A DNA stretch of 7,412 bases, taken from Pseudomonadota bacterium (GTDB lineage Bacteria > Desulfobacterota > Anaeroferrophillalia > Anaeroferrophillales > Tharpellaceae). Location of the stretch: contig WFRT01000206.1 of assembly GCA_015486445.1 (NCBI GenBank), positions 1-7,412 on the forward strand. The letters run 5' to 3'. The notes below the pieces were generated by a model. It ran no database searches, was not told where the DNA came from, and saw nothing but the letters and a program-made list of their open reading frames with translations. The position numbers and the translations under genes are program-made. This document shows, one piece after another, positions 1-5,017 of the stretch (position 1 is the first letter of the stretch; each line of letters begins with the position of its first letter).

Positions 1-513
1 AAACAGGATGCCGCGATCACCCATCCTCATCCGGTCTGCCAGCAGGCCAACGCACTTTTCGCGATGGCGATTGCCCATGCCATTCGGACTGGAATTGGGG
101 CCCAAGACCTCCACAAACAGATCGTGCTCTGGGCCGACGAGATGGAAGTGGACGACTCACTCATGGAGGCGATCACCGGTGCTGCAGTAGCACCGCCCAC
201 AGATTACGTCCACCAGCAGGGATGGGTATTGATCGCTTTCCGGAATGCCTTGTGGCAGCTTCTCCACGCCTCGAACCTGGAGGAAGCCGTGGTCGACACC
301 GTCATGCGAGGCGGAGACACCGACACCAACGCGGCCATCTGTGGGGCGCTTTTTGGCGCTGTTTGCGGACGGGAGGCGATTCCCGCCCAATGGACCGAAT
401 GCTTGCTGCACTGCCGCCCCGAGGCCGGGCAGGCCCATGTCCGCCATCCTCGCCCGGAATGCTTCTGGCCGGTGGATGTATTGGAACTGGCTGAAAAATT
501 GATAGAAAATTGA
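1..513 (+). CDS. ADP-ribosylglycohydrolase family protein, C-terminal part (5' truncated by window)
   Basis: The frame is open from base 1 and ends at TGA 511-513, giving 170 residues. An internal ATG at 64 is not the start: the upstream in-frame residues DAAITHPHPVCQQAN (3-17) are typical family sequence, including the THPHP segment. The motif GGDTDTNAAICGALFG (about residues 104-119) carries the paired aspartates D106 and D108 that in the DraG/ARH family bind Mg2+ in the active site. The family removes ADP-ribose from modified proteins or related ADP-ribosyl compounds in the cytoplasm; the actual substrate cannot be read here. Full-length members usually have around 300 residues, so roughly the N-terminal half is missing only because the window starts here. 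The C-terminus (HPRPECFWPVDVLELAEKL) looks intact. The next gene on the same strand is a Fic AMP-transferase, but the 303-base gap with its own promoter argues against co-transcription. Confidence 0.9.
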   Translation, partial: KQDAAITHPHPVCQQANALFAMAIAHAIRTGIGAQDLHKQIVLWADEMEVDDSLMEAITGAAVAPPTDYVHQQGWVLIAFRNALWQLLHASNLEEAVVDTVMRGGDTDTNAAICGALFGAVCGREAIPAQWTECLLHCRPEAGQAHVRHPRPECFWPVDVLELAEKLIEN

Positions 514-560
514 ATCTTGATATATGAGGATTGCCCATGACAGTGAGTTGCAAAAAACTT

Positions 561-587
561 CAGTTATTCGACATCTTCGAATAACTG
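561..587. repeat. Perfect 11-bp inverted repeat, terminator-like on the - strand
   Basis: CAGTTATTCGA (561-571) and TCGAATAACTG (577-587) are exact reverse complements around the 5-base loop CATCT. Read on the - strand the hairpin is followed by AAG and then six T (554-559 on the + strand are A), which is an intrinsic-terminator layout. On the + strand no T-run follows. There is no - strand gene just to the right that it would terminate, so it may instead be an operator or a relic. It lies 47 bases after the ADP-ribosylglycohydrolase stop. Confidence 0.5.
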
Positions 588-614
588 CCGCAGATGGAAA
601 AAACTACAATCGAA

Positions 615-645
615 CTGTGACAAAGCTATGTCAAATGCTGTGACA
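615..645 (+). repeat. Direct repeat CTGTGACA x2 with an inverted TGTCA between
   Basis: CTGTGACA occurs at 615-622 and 638-645, 23 bases apart start to start, roughly two helical turns. A TGTCA at 628-632 lies between them and is inverted relative to the TGACA parts. The spacing could suit a regulator binding one face of the helix upstream of the fic promoter, but 8-base repeats can arise by chance and no known regulator site is recognised. Confidence 0.3.
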
Positions 646-737
646 CTGTCTTTCAGACCTGATTAGTAAATTCCGCTCTCTGCTTCGGGAAGACGGGTTG
701 TCTTTTTCTCCTCATTTCAGGCTACGTTGCTTGACTC

Positions 738-767
738 TTGATACGCCTTTTGCTATTTTAAGATAAT
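738..767 (+). promoter_or_regulatory. Predicted sigma70 promoter of the Fic gene
   Basis: TTGATA (738-743) and GATAAT (762-767) each match the -35 and -10 consensus at five of six positions, with an 18-base spacer. Transcription would begin near 774, giving a leader of about 40 bases. An alternative overlapping pair is TTGACT (731-736) with TATTTT (754-759), spacer 17. Both lie in the cluster of TATTTTAGGAT-like boxes, so a protein bound there would cover the -10 region and the start point. Confidence 0.5.
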
Positions 768-806
768 ATCCTAATCTAAAATAACAAAAGGGCTTATTTT
801 AGGATA
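754..806. promoter_or_regulatory. Cluster of three TATTTTAGGAT-like boxes (candidate operator)
   Basis: Box 1 is TATTTTAAGAT (754-764, + strand). Box 2 is ATCTAAAATA (774-783), the same word inverted. Box 3 is TATTTTAGGATA (795-806, + strand). TATCCTAA at 767-774 is a further inverted half-site matching the end of box 3. Box 1 overlaps the predicted -10, box 2 the predicted start point, and box 3 contains AGGA (801-804), the only Shine-Dalgarno-like sequence before ATG 817, at a long 12-base spacing. The Fic protein has a C-terminal winged helix, so it is the natural candidate to bind here; that link is inference. Confidence 0.45.
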
Positions 807-816
807 CCGAAAAATA

Positions 817-1983
817 ATGAAACGAGAGCTCCAGGGACGTTATGTAACCATATCAACGGTGGGAGAGAAGGCTCGGGCCTTTGTCCCTGCACCACTGCCT
901 CCGCAACCGCCCATTGAGTGGACGCCGGAGTTGCGCGGCAAGTTCGACCAAGCGCTGCTGGCTCTCGGGCGGTTGGACAGTATTTCCACCTTCCTGCCCG
1001 ATATCTCCCTGTTCCTCTATATGTATGTCCGCAAGGAGGCGGTGCTCTCCTCGATGATCGAGGGAACGCAGTCATCGCTCTCCGATCTTTTGCTTTTCGA
1101 ATTGGACATGGAGCCCGGTGTACCGTTGGATGATGCCCGGGAAGTAAGCAACTATGTGGCAGCCCTGGACCATGGCCTTGCCCGACTGGACGAGGGGTTC
1201 CCGCTGTCACTGCGCCTGATAAAAGAGATGCATTCCATATTGCTTGCCAGGGGGCGGGGCAGCCGGCAGGCGCCGGGCGAATTCCGCAGGACCCAAAACT
1301 GGATCGGCGGCACCCGGCCCGGCAACGCGGCCTTTGTTCCGCCACCGGCCGGGCGGGTTACAGAGTGCATGGGCAAACTGGAGTTGTTTCTGCACGACCA
1401 GCCGGAACCGACCCCGGCACTCCTTAAAGCCGCCCTGGCCCATGTGCAGTTCGAGACCATCCATCCGTTTCTGGATGGTAACGGACGTCTTGGACGGCTC
1501 CTGATCACGCTGCTTCTGTGCGAGCAGAAAATACTCCGTGAGCCCCTGCTCTACCTGAGCCTCTATTTCAAAACCCACCGCCATCATTACTACGAATTGC
1601 TGGACAATGTGCGTCTGACCGGTGACTGGGAAGCCTGGCTCGACTTCTTTGCCGAAGCGGTCATTGTGACTGCCACCCAGGCGGTGGAAACAGCGCGGCA
1701 ACTTGTCGATCTGGCAAATAAAGATCGTGATAAGATCAGCAGCCTCGGGCGGGCGACGCCATCCGCCCTGCGGATTCATCGGGCCATGATGGAACGTCCC
1801 ATCACCACTTCCGGGTGGCTGGTGAAAAAGACGGGCATCACTCCGGCGACGGTCAATAAGGCACTCTCCCATCTTGAGCGCCTGGGCATTGTCCGGGAAC
1901 TGACTTCCCGCAAGCGCAACCGGCTTTTCAACTATGCCGGATACGTGGAGATCATGAACCAGGGAGCGGAACTGCCAGGGTAA
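817..1983 (+). CDS. Fic family protein, class II (predicted protein AMP-transferase) with C-terminal winged helix
   Basis: The 388-residue protein has the Fic core motif HPFLDGNGRLGR at 216-227: catalytic H216, metal-binding D220 and the phosphate-binding GNGR loop. The flap region lies around GGTRPGNAAFVPPP (164-177). The N-terminal Fic_N region carries S78-S-M-I-E82-G83, the (S/T)xxxE(G/N) inhibitory helix; in class II Fic proteins this Glu blocks productive ATP binding in cis. Residues about 326-375 look like a winged helix-turn-helix (GWLVKKTGITPATVNKALSHLERLGIV then a basic wing RKRNR). Fic enzymes usually transfer AMP from ATP to a Ser, Thr or Tyr hydroxyl of a target protein; the target is unknown. 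The length and layout match Shewanella-type SoFic proteins. No separate antitoxin gene lies next to it, consistent with built-in inhibition. ATG 817 is chosen because the promoter and boxes lie directly upstream. All key residues are intact, so it should be active. Confidence 0.93.
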   Translation: MKRELQGRYVTISTVGEKARAFVPAPLPPQPPIEWTPELRGKFDQALLALGRLDSISTFLPDISLFLYMYVRKEAVLSSMIEGTQSSLSDLLLFELDMEPGVPLDDAREVSNYVAALDHGLARLDEGFPLSLRLIKEMHSILLARGRGSRQAPGEFRRTQNWIGGTRPGNAAFVPPPAGRVTECMGKLELFLHDQPEPTPALLKAALAHVQFETIHPFLDGNGRLGRLLITLLLCEQKILREPLLYLSLYFKTHRHHYYELLDNVRLTGDWEAWLDFFAEAVIVTATQAVETARQLVDLANKDRDKISSLGRATPSALRIHRAMMERPITTSGWLVKKTGITPATVNKALSHLERLGIVRELTSRKRNRLFNYAGYVEIMNQGAELPG

Positions 1984-2049
1984 AGGCGTTCGGACTTTTC
2001 CTGTCAACACACCAAGAGGAGCGGCCAGGTGATTCGAATCTGTGTCCAT

Positions 2050-2149
2050 TCCCTGTTTGAGGATTGCGGCTCGCGCAGCAAATGGAACGCGAGCCGCAAG
2101 GCGAGTCCCGAAGGGATGCCATTGCGAAGCAGGGCACAAAACAGAGGGA
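2050..2149. other. Multi-hairpin structured element, unidentified
   Basis: An outer stem can form between TCCCTGTTT (2050-2058) and AAACAGAGGGA (2139-2149), with a 2-base bulge. Inside it lie three hairpins: a perfect 12-bp one (2064-2099), TCCC-gaa-GGGA (2106-2116), and GCC..TGC-gaa-GCA.GGC (2118-2135). The two small hairpins share a GAA loop on the + strand, TTC on the - strand. This is more nested pairing than expected for spacer DNA. It could be a small non-coding RNA, a repeated palindromic element or an insertion-sequence remnant. I do not recognise a known family and the strand is undecided. Confidence 0.35.
2064..2099. repeat. Perfect 12-bp GC-rich inverted repeat
   Basis: TTGCGGCTCGCG (2064-2075) and CGCGAGCCGCAA (2088-2099) are exact reverse complements separated by 12 bases. 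No T-run follows on either strand, so it is not a standard intrinsic terminator. It begins 80 bases after the Fic stop codon and is the core helix of the larger structured element. Confidence 0.75.
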
Positions 2150-2290
2150 AAGGGATTTCTCCAAAAACGTCCCGCCGTTTTTCACTGACAAATGTAGACA
2201 ACTTTAATGTAATCTGTTATTCCGGCAAAGATCAGGCGGCCGGTCCGGATTCCCCCTGCAAACCACCCCGCCGGTCAGTCGATCCCTGGT

Positions 2291-2296
2291 TATAAT
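2291..2296 (+). promoter_or_regulatory. Predicted -10 element of the DUF481 gene promoter
   Basis: TATAAT is an exact -10 consensus match, with TG at 2287-2288 just upstream, one base further than in a standard extended -10. No good -35 is seen at 16-18 bases (the site reads CCGCCG-like), so the promoter may depend on the upstream TG or an activator. The start would be near 2303, giving a leader of about 24 bases. Confidence 0.5.
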
Positions 2297-2315
2297 ACAT
2301 AGTACGACGCGGTAT

Positions 2316-2320
2316 AAGGA
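2316..2320 (+). promoter_or_regulatory. Ribosome binding site AAGGA that selects a TTG start
   Basis: AAGGA (2316-2320) is the only Shine-Dalgarno-like sequence here. It abuts the first possible TTG (2321), too close to use it, but sits 6 bases before the second TTG (2327), which opens directly into the Lys-Lys-Arg n-region of a signal peptide. Confidence 0.6.
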
Positions 2321-2326
2321 TTGCCA

Positions 2327-3421
2327 TTGAAAAAGAGGTTGCCCCGGCTGCTGGCCATAGCTGCCGTTATCTTCTTCTGTTTACCCGCTGCAATTCGGGC
2401 CGAGGTCGTGACCCTGGTCAACGGCGATCGGCTTTCGGGACAGATCATCAGCGAAAACAGCAGGGAAATAACCCTCAAGCACAAGGTCCTGGGGGTTTTG
2501 AAAATCCCCAGGACCCAGCTGATGAGCGAAGAAAACAAACCGGACAAGACGGAGGAATTAGCGGCTGAAAGCCCCGAGGCCGAGGTTCAGAATGAAAAAA
2601 CCTCCGGTTCGGAAACCGCCGGGGAAGAGATGCCGCCGGCCACTGTCCCGATGATCACCAAGTCGGCAAGTACCAAAACCGTTGCTAAAAAAGCGGCGGC
2701 GACCAAGAATAAAATGACTCCGAAACTGCTGGGACTGTTTAACAGCAGTCTTGTCGGGGGCTGGAAACGACATTTCGCCTTCGGCTTCGGGGGGGAAAGC
2801 GGAGACGACGTCAGTTCGGAATGGAATACTGCCTTCGAAGGCGCCTATAAAGACAAGTCAGATCGCATCAGCCTGGCCGCGTCCTACTTTTACGAAACCG
2901 AGGACCACAAAAAAGACACCAGTAAGGGCCGCTTCAATATAATCCGCGACTGGCTCTTGCCGGACTCTCCCTGGTTCTACTACGGCTACTTTCTCTACGA
3001 GCACGACTATTTCAAATCCTGGAAAAACCGCTATTCCGTATCCGGCGGCACCGGCTACGATTTCATCAGCCAAAAGGACATGGAACTCAGCGGCCGCATC
3101 GGCCTGGGGATGAGTCGCAGCTTCGGCTCCGAGAACAGGTTTGAAACCGAGGGCCAGATCGGCATGGAGTGGAGCTGGTACCCCGGGGGCAACAAGAAAC
3201 ACCAGGTCTCTTTCAGTTTCATCGGTTACCCGATCCTCAACGACTTAGGCGAATACCGAACCTGGTGCCAGGGCAAGTGGAAGATCGATCTCGGCCTGTT
3301 CAAGGGCCTCAGCTTCGAAACCGGCTTCGAACATGATTACGAAAGCCAGAGTGAGCTGTCCGTCGATGACGAAGCTTATTACGACCTGATCTATTTCGGC
3401 CGCCTGGGAATCGACTTTTAA
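2327..3421 (+). CDS. DUF481 (YdiY-like) outer-membrane beta-barrel protein
   Basis: The 364-residue protein starts at TTG 2327, placed by the AAGGA six bases upstream; there is no ATG near the signal peptide. Residues 1-25 are a signal peptide (MKKRLPRLL, hydrophobic core, probable cut after IRA25). Residues 26-66 (VVTLVNGDRLSGQII...LKIPRTQL) form the small beta-rich domain often found before DUF481 barrels. Residues about 67-130 are a charged, low-complexity linker rich in Glu, Lys, Thr and Ala. Residues about 138-364 are DUF481-like: alternating aromatic/polar strands (ASYFYETED, WFYYGYFLYEHDYF, YSVSGGTGYDF, MEWSWYPGG), ending in LGIDF with the C-terminal Phe used by the barrel-assembly machinery. 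DUF481 proteins are predicted outer-membrane barrels, some induced by salt stress; no molecular function is established. It has its own promoter and converges on the - strand operon with only 16 bases between stop codons. Confidence 0.85.
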   Translation: MKKRLPRLLAIAAVIFFCLPAAIRAEVVTLVNGDRLSGQIISENSREITLKHKVLGVLKIPRTQLMSEENKPDKTEELAAESPEAEVQNEKTSGSETAGEEMPPATVPMITKSASTKTVAKKAAATKNKMTPKLLGLFNSSLVGGWKRHFAFGFGGESGDDVSSEWNTAFEGAYKDKSDRISLAASYFYETEDHKKDTSKGRFNIIRDWLLPDSPWFYYGYFLYEHDYFKSWKNRYSVSGGTGYDFISQKDMELSGRIGLGMSRSFGSENRFETEGQIGMEWSWYPGGNKKHQVSFSFIGYPILNDLGEYRTWCQGKWKIDLGLFKGLSFETGFEHDYESQSELSVDDEAYYDLIYFGRLGIDF

Positions 3422-3437
3422 GTCCCGGCCGGATTCT

Positions 3438-4175
3438 TTATTTTTCCAGCCAGTAGCCGGCCAGGGGTTCGGCGGCAACCCTTTTTTCCGCCGCCGCCCG
3501 GCGGGCGATAACGGTGTCGCGGTCCAGGGCGTAAACCCCGGTGTCGAGAAAGGCCAGGCCGTCCATTTTCAACGCGACCGCCGACCAGCGCGGCAGTCGA
3601 GAAGCCTCCCGGTCGAAATCGACCTCGAGACCGGGCCTCAGCCAGGCGACCACCGTGGCCCCGGACTCCGGACGACAATGCAGGGGAACCAGATGCCGGA
3701 CGGCCCGCTGCCAGGCTGCTCCCGTCCCCCGATTATCATCAAGAGCCCGGCGCACAGCCGTAAATAACTCTTTTTCACTGGCGTAGTCGCGCCAGCGGCC
3801 ATCTTTCAGAATCCGGTTCTCGACCTTGGTGAAGGTCGGGGTAATCGCGGCAAACTCCAGGGTGACCCGGGTATTACGCCAGTGCGCCGCAAGGTAGCCG
3901 CGGTCGGCACCGAGTTCGACTCGATCGAGTTCGAACTTAAGCTCGTCAAGCCCGGCCACCGAAGCCCGCACCACGCTGCGCAGATCATTCGGATAGCTCT
4001 CCTCCTGTTCCAGGACGTAATGCTTGATCTCCTGCAGGCTGACCGGGACCGCCGAATAGGCGCCGCAGCCGGAAAGCAGCCAGGCCAGGAGCAGAACCAG
4101 CCCGGCCAGGAGCAGGCGGAACCACGAAAGACGTTCGCCGCCGAATTCGATTTCATAATGTCTGTCGCCGTTCAT
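3438..4175 (-). CDS. Lipoprotein-like envelope protein of unknown function, last gene of the operon
   Basis: ATG 4175 is chosen over an upstream in-frame start at 4205 because a perfect GGAGG lies 6 bases before it. This gives 245 residues and an ATGA overlap with the transglycosylase stop. A 20-residue hydrophilic lead (MNGDRHYEIEFGGERLSWFR) precedes the hydrophobic segment 21-34, which ends in the lipobox LLSGC (33-37), making C37 the likely lipidated residue. The lead is long for a lipoprotein signal, so a membrane-anchored form is an alternative. The rest is soluble alpha/beta without a domain I recognise: a segment with VSLQEIKHYVLEQEESYPNDLRS (about 45-67), beta-like stretches around 100-120, and PLAGYWLEK at the end. 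Position after a TolQ/TolR-like pair and a transglycosylase suggests an envelope partner, perhaps an anchor or regulator of the enzyme. No - strand terminator is evident after its TAA. Confidence 0.75.
   Translation of the reverse strand: MNGDRHYEIEFGGERLSWFRLLLAGLVLLLAWLLSGCGAYSAVPVSLQEIKHYVLEQEESYPNDLRSVVRASVAGLDELKFELDRVELGADRGYLAAHWRNTRVTLEFAAITPTFTKVENRILKDGRWRDYASEKELFTAVRRALDDNRGTGAAWQRAVRHLVPLHCRPESGATVVAWLRPGLEVDFDREASRLPRWSAVALKMDGLAFLDTGVYALDRDTVIARRAAAEKRVAAEPLAGYWLEK
3463..3487 (+). terminator. Intrinsic terminator for the DUF481 transcript, inside the convergent gene
   Basis: AGGGGTT (3463-3469) pairs with AACCCTT (3477-3483), seven pairs including one G-T, around a 7-base loop. 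Six T (3482-3487) follow and partly overlap the stem. It is 41 bases past the DUF481 stop and lies over the last coding part of the - strand lipoprotein-like gene, because the gap between the two stops is too short to hold a terminator. Confidence 0.5.
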
Positions 4176-5017
4176 GATACACCTCCAAGTTTGCCAACCA
4201 CGCACCGGCTGGTCTGCTGTCGCATAAGTTTTCCGGCCCAGCCCAGAACTTTGCCGGAATAGGCCTGCTTGTCGATTACCACCTTTTTCCCGTCCCGGTA
4301 AACCAGCACCCGGCTGCGGGCCTTGCGGCCATGTCCGGGACCGGCGTAATAGTACTCCAGCGGGTAACGCCAGGAACCTATTGTCTGCCGCTTCTCAACC
4401 CCCGGTTTACCGTCGGCCCGGGCCTGGTCGTACATCTTGTCAAGATACCACCCGCCAGCCATGATCGAGGCCTCGGGATCAAAGGGATCGTTAACAATCA
4501 TCACCCCCTGGGAGGCGAGATCCCGCCGGGCCGCGGCAAAGGTCGAGGAGATGGTCTGCATCAGGCCCTTAGCCGAGGTCGACCCGGCCCGGGCCCGGGG
4601 GTCGCCGCCCGATTCAACCATGATCACCGCCTTGATAATCGCTTCCGGGATATCAAAAAAGTCTGCTGCCCGGCTGATTTCCCTCTCCCAGGCGGAAAGT
4701 TTGCTATCGACAATCCGGGCCAGTTTGCCCCCGCTTTCATCATTTTCACCCCGCTCGAGTTCAAGGGCAAAGGGTATCACCACCCGGCGCAGGCGGGCCC
4801 AGGGATCGCCGGGTGCGGTTTTTGCCGGATGGCCGGGTAGCCGGCCGGCTTCCGGCCGGACCCGGGCCGGGGCGGCGGCCGCGGTCGCCTCCAACCGGCG
4901 CAGGCGCAGCCAGGGATCCTCTTTTCCGGCCTCCGCCGCGGCGGCCCCGGCCGGAAAAGAGGAAAGGGTCAACAGGAGCAGCGCTCCCCCGACAAGGTAT
5001 CCGGCAGTCGTTTTCAT
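4172..5017 (-). CDS. Periplasmic lytic transglycosylase (SLT domain)
   Basis: The 281-residue protein has a signal peptide (MKTTAGYLVGGALLLLTLSS, cut near 25-28 in an Ala run). A linker of about 80 residues follows with a duplicated motif: DPWLRLRRLE (34-43) and DPWARLRRVV (71-80). The SLT/GEWL fold spans about 105-240. E135 in ESGG is the predicted catalytic acid, followed by GLMQ (151-154), DPFDPEASIMAGGWYLDKM (177-195) and YYYAGPGHG (222-230); the last normally reads AYNAGPG, so the usual Asn is Tyr here. These enzymes cleave the MurNAc-GlcNAc bond of peptidoglycan with 1,6-anhydro product formation. No lipobox is seen, so it is probably soluble in the periplasm. It overlaps the TolR-like gene and the lipoprotein-like gene by ATGA on both sides, tying its synthesis to them. 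A dedicated wall-opening role for the envelope complex is inference. Confidence 0.88.
   Translation of the reverse strand: MKTTAGYLVGGALLLLTLSSFPAGAAAAEAGKEDPWLRLRRLEATAAAAPARVRPEAGRLPGHPAKTAPGDPWARLRRVVIPFALELERGENDESGGKLARIVDSKLSAWEREISRAADFFDIPEAIIKAVIMVESGGDPRARAGSTSAKGLMQTISSTFAAARRDLASQGVMIVNDPFDPEASIMAGGWYLDKMYDQARADGKPGVEKRQTIGSWRYPLEYYYAGPGHGRKARSRVLVYRDGKKVVIDKQAYSGKVLGWAGKLMRQQTSRCVVGKLGGVS
4182..4186 (-). promoter_or_regulatory. Strong ribosome binding site inside the transglycosylase gene
   Basis: GGAGG on the - strand, 6 bases before ATG 4175, lies within the last codons of the upstream gene. It decides the start of the lipoprotein-like gene and allows both coupled and independent initiation. 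Confidence 0.8.
4841..4859. repeat. CCGGCCGG twin palindrome inside the transglycosylase linker
   Basis: CCGGCCGG occurs at 4841-4848 and 4852-4859, separated by CTT. Each copy is itself palindromic and the two are complementary to each other, so a very stable 8-bp hairpin with a 3-base loop can form. It falls in the sequence coding the Arg/Pro/Ala/Gly-rich linker between the two DPW motifs. Confidence 0.6.

Larger units (their letters stand above)
514..816. other. AT-rich intergenic region upstream of fic-type gene
   Basis: No convincing coding frame lies in this gap. It is visibly more AT-rich than the genes on either side, mainly from 740 onward. From left to right it contains a perfect 11-bp inverted repeat (561-587), two copies of CTGTGACA (615-645), a sigma70-like promoter (738-767) and a cluster of TATTTTAGGAT-like boxes (754-806). 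No T-run hairpin ending the upstream + strand gene is visible. Confidence 0.7.
1984..2326. other. Intergenic region between the Fic gene and the DUF481 gene
   Basis: No supportable gene. Short open frames on the - strand (down to about 1952-2201) have no recognisable protein features. The region holds a structured segment (2050-2149), the palindrome GATTCGAATC (2032-2041), the stretch TGTAGACAACTTTAATG (2193-2209), which loosely recalls insertion-sequence ends, and a promoter and ribosome site for the next gene (2291-2320). No clear intrinsic terminator follows the Fic stop codon. Confidence 0.6.

Noticed and set aside
2032..2048. Possible tRNA T-arm or attachment-site remnant (GATTCGAATC)
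   Set aside because: The TTCGAAT resembles a T-loop, but the position that should be G53 is A on both strands (the word is palindromic), the stem does not pair properly and no acceptor end or CCA follows.
1207..2139. 310-residue open frame on the - strand across the Fic gene
   Set aside because: It runs antisense to a clearly identified Fic gene, has no recognisable domain, and its composition looks like a shadow frame of GC-rich coding DNA.
2004..2201. 65- and 79-residue - strand frames as small genes
   Set aside because: They have no Shine-Dalgarno sequence that I can see, no recognisable features, and pass through the hairpin-rich segment.
3413..3424. Palindrome GACTTTTAAGTC over the DUF481 stop codon as a terminator
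   Set aside because: A 5-bp stem with a 2-base centre cannot form a normal hairpin and no T-run follows on either side in the correct position.
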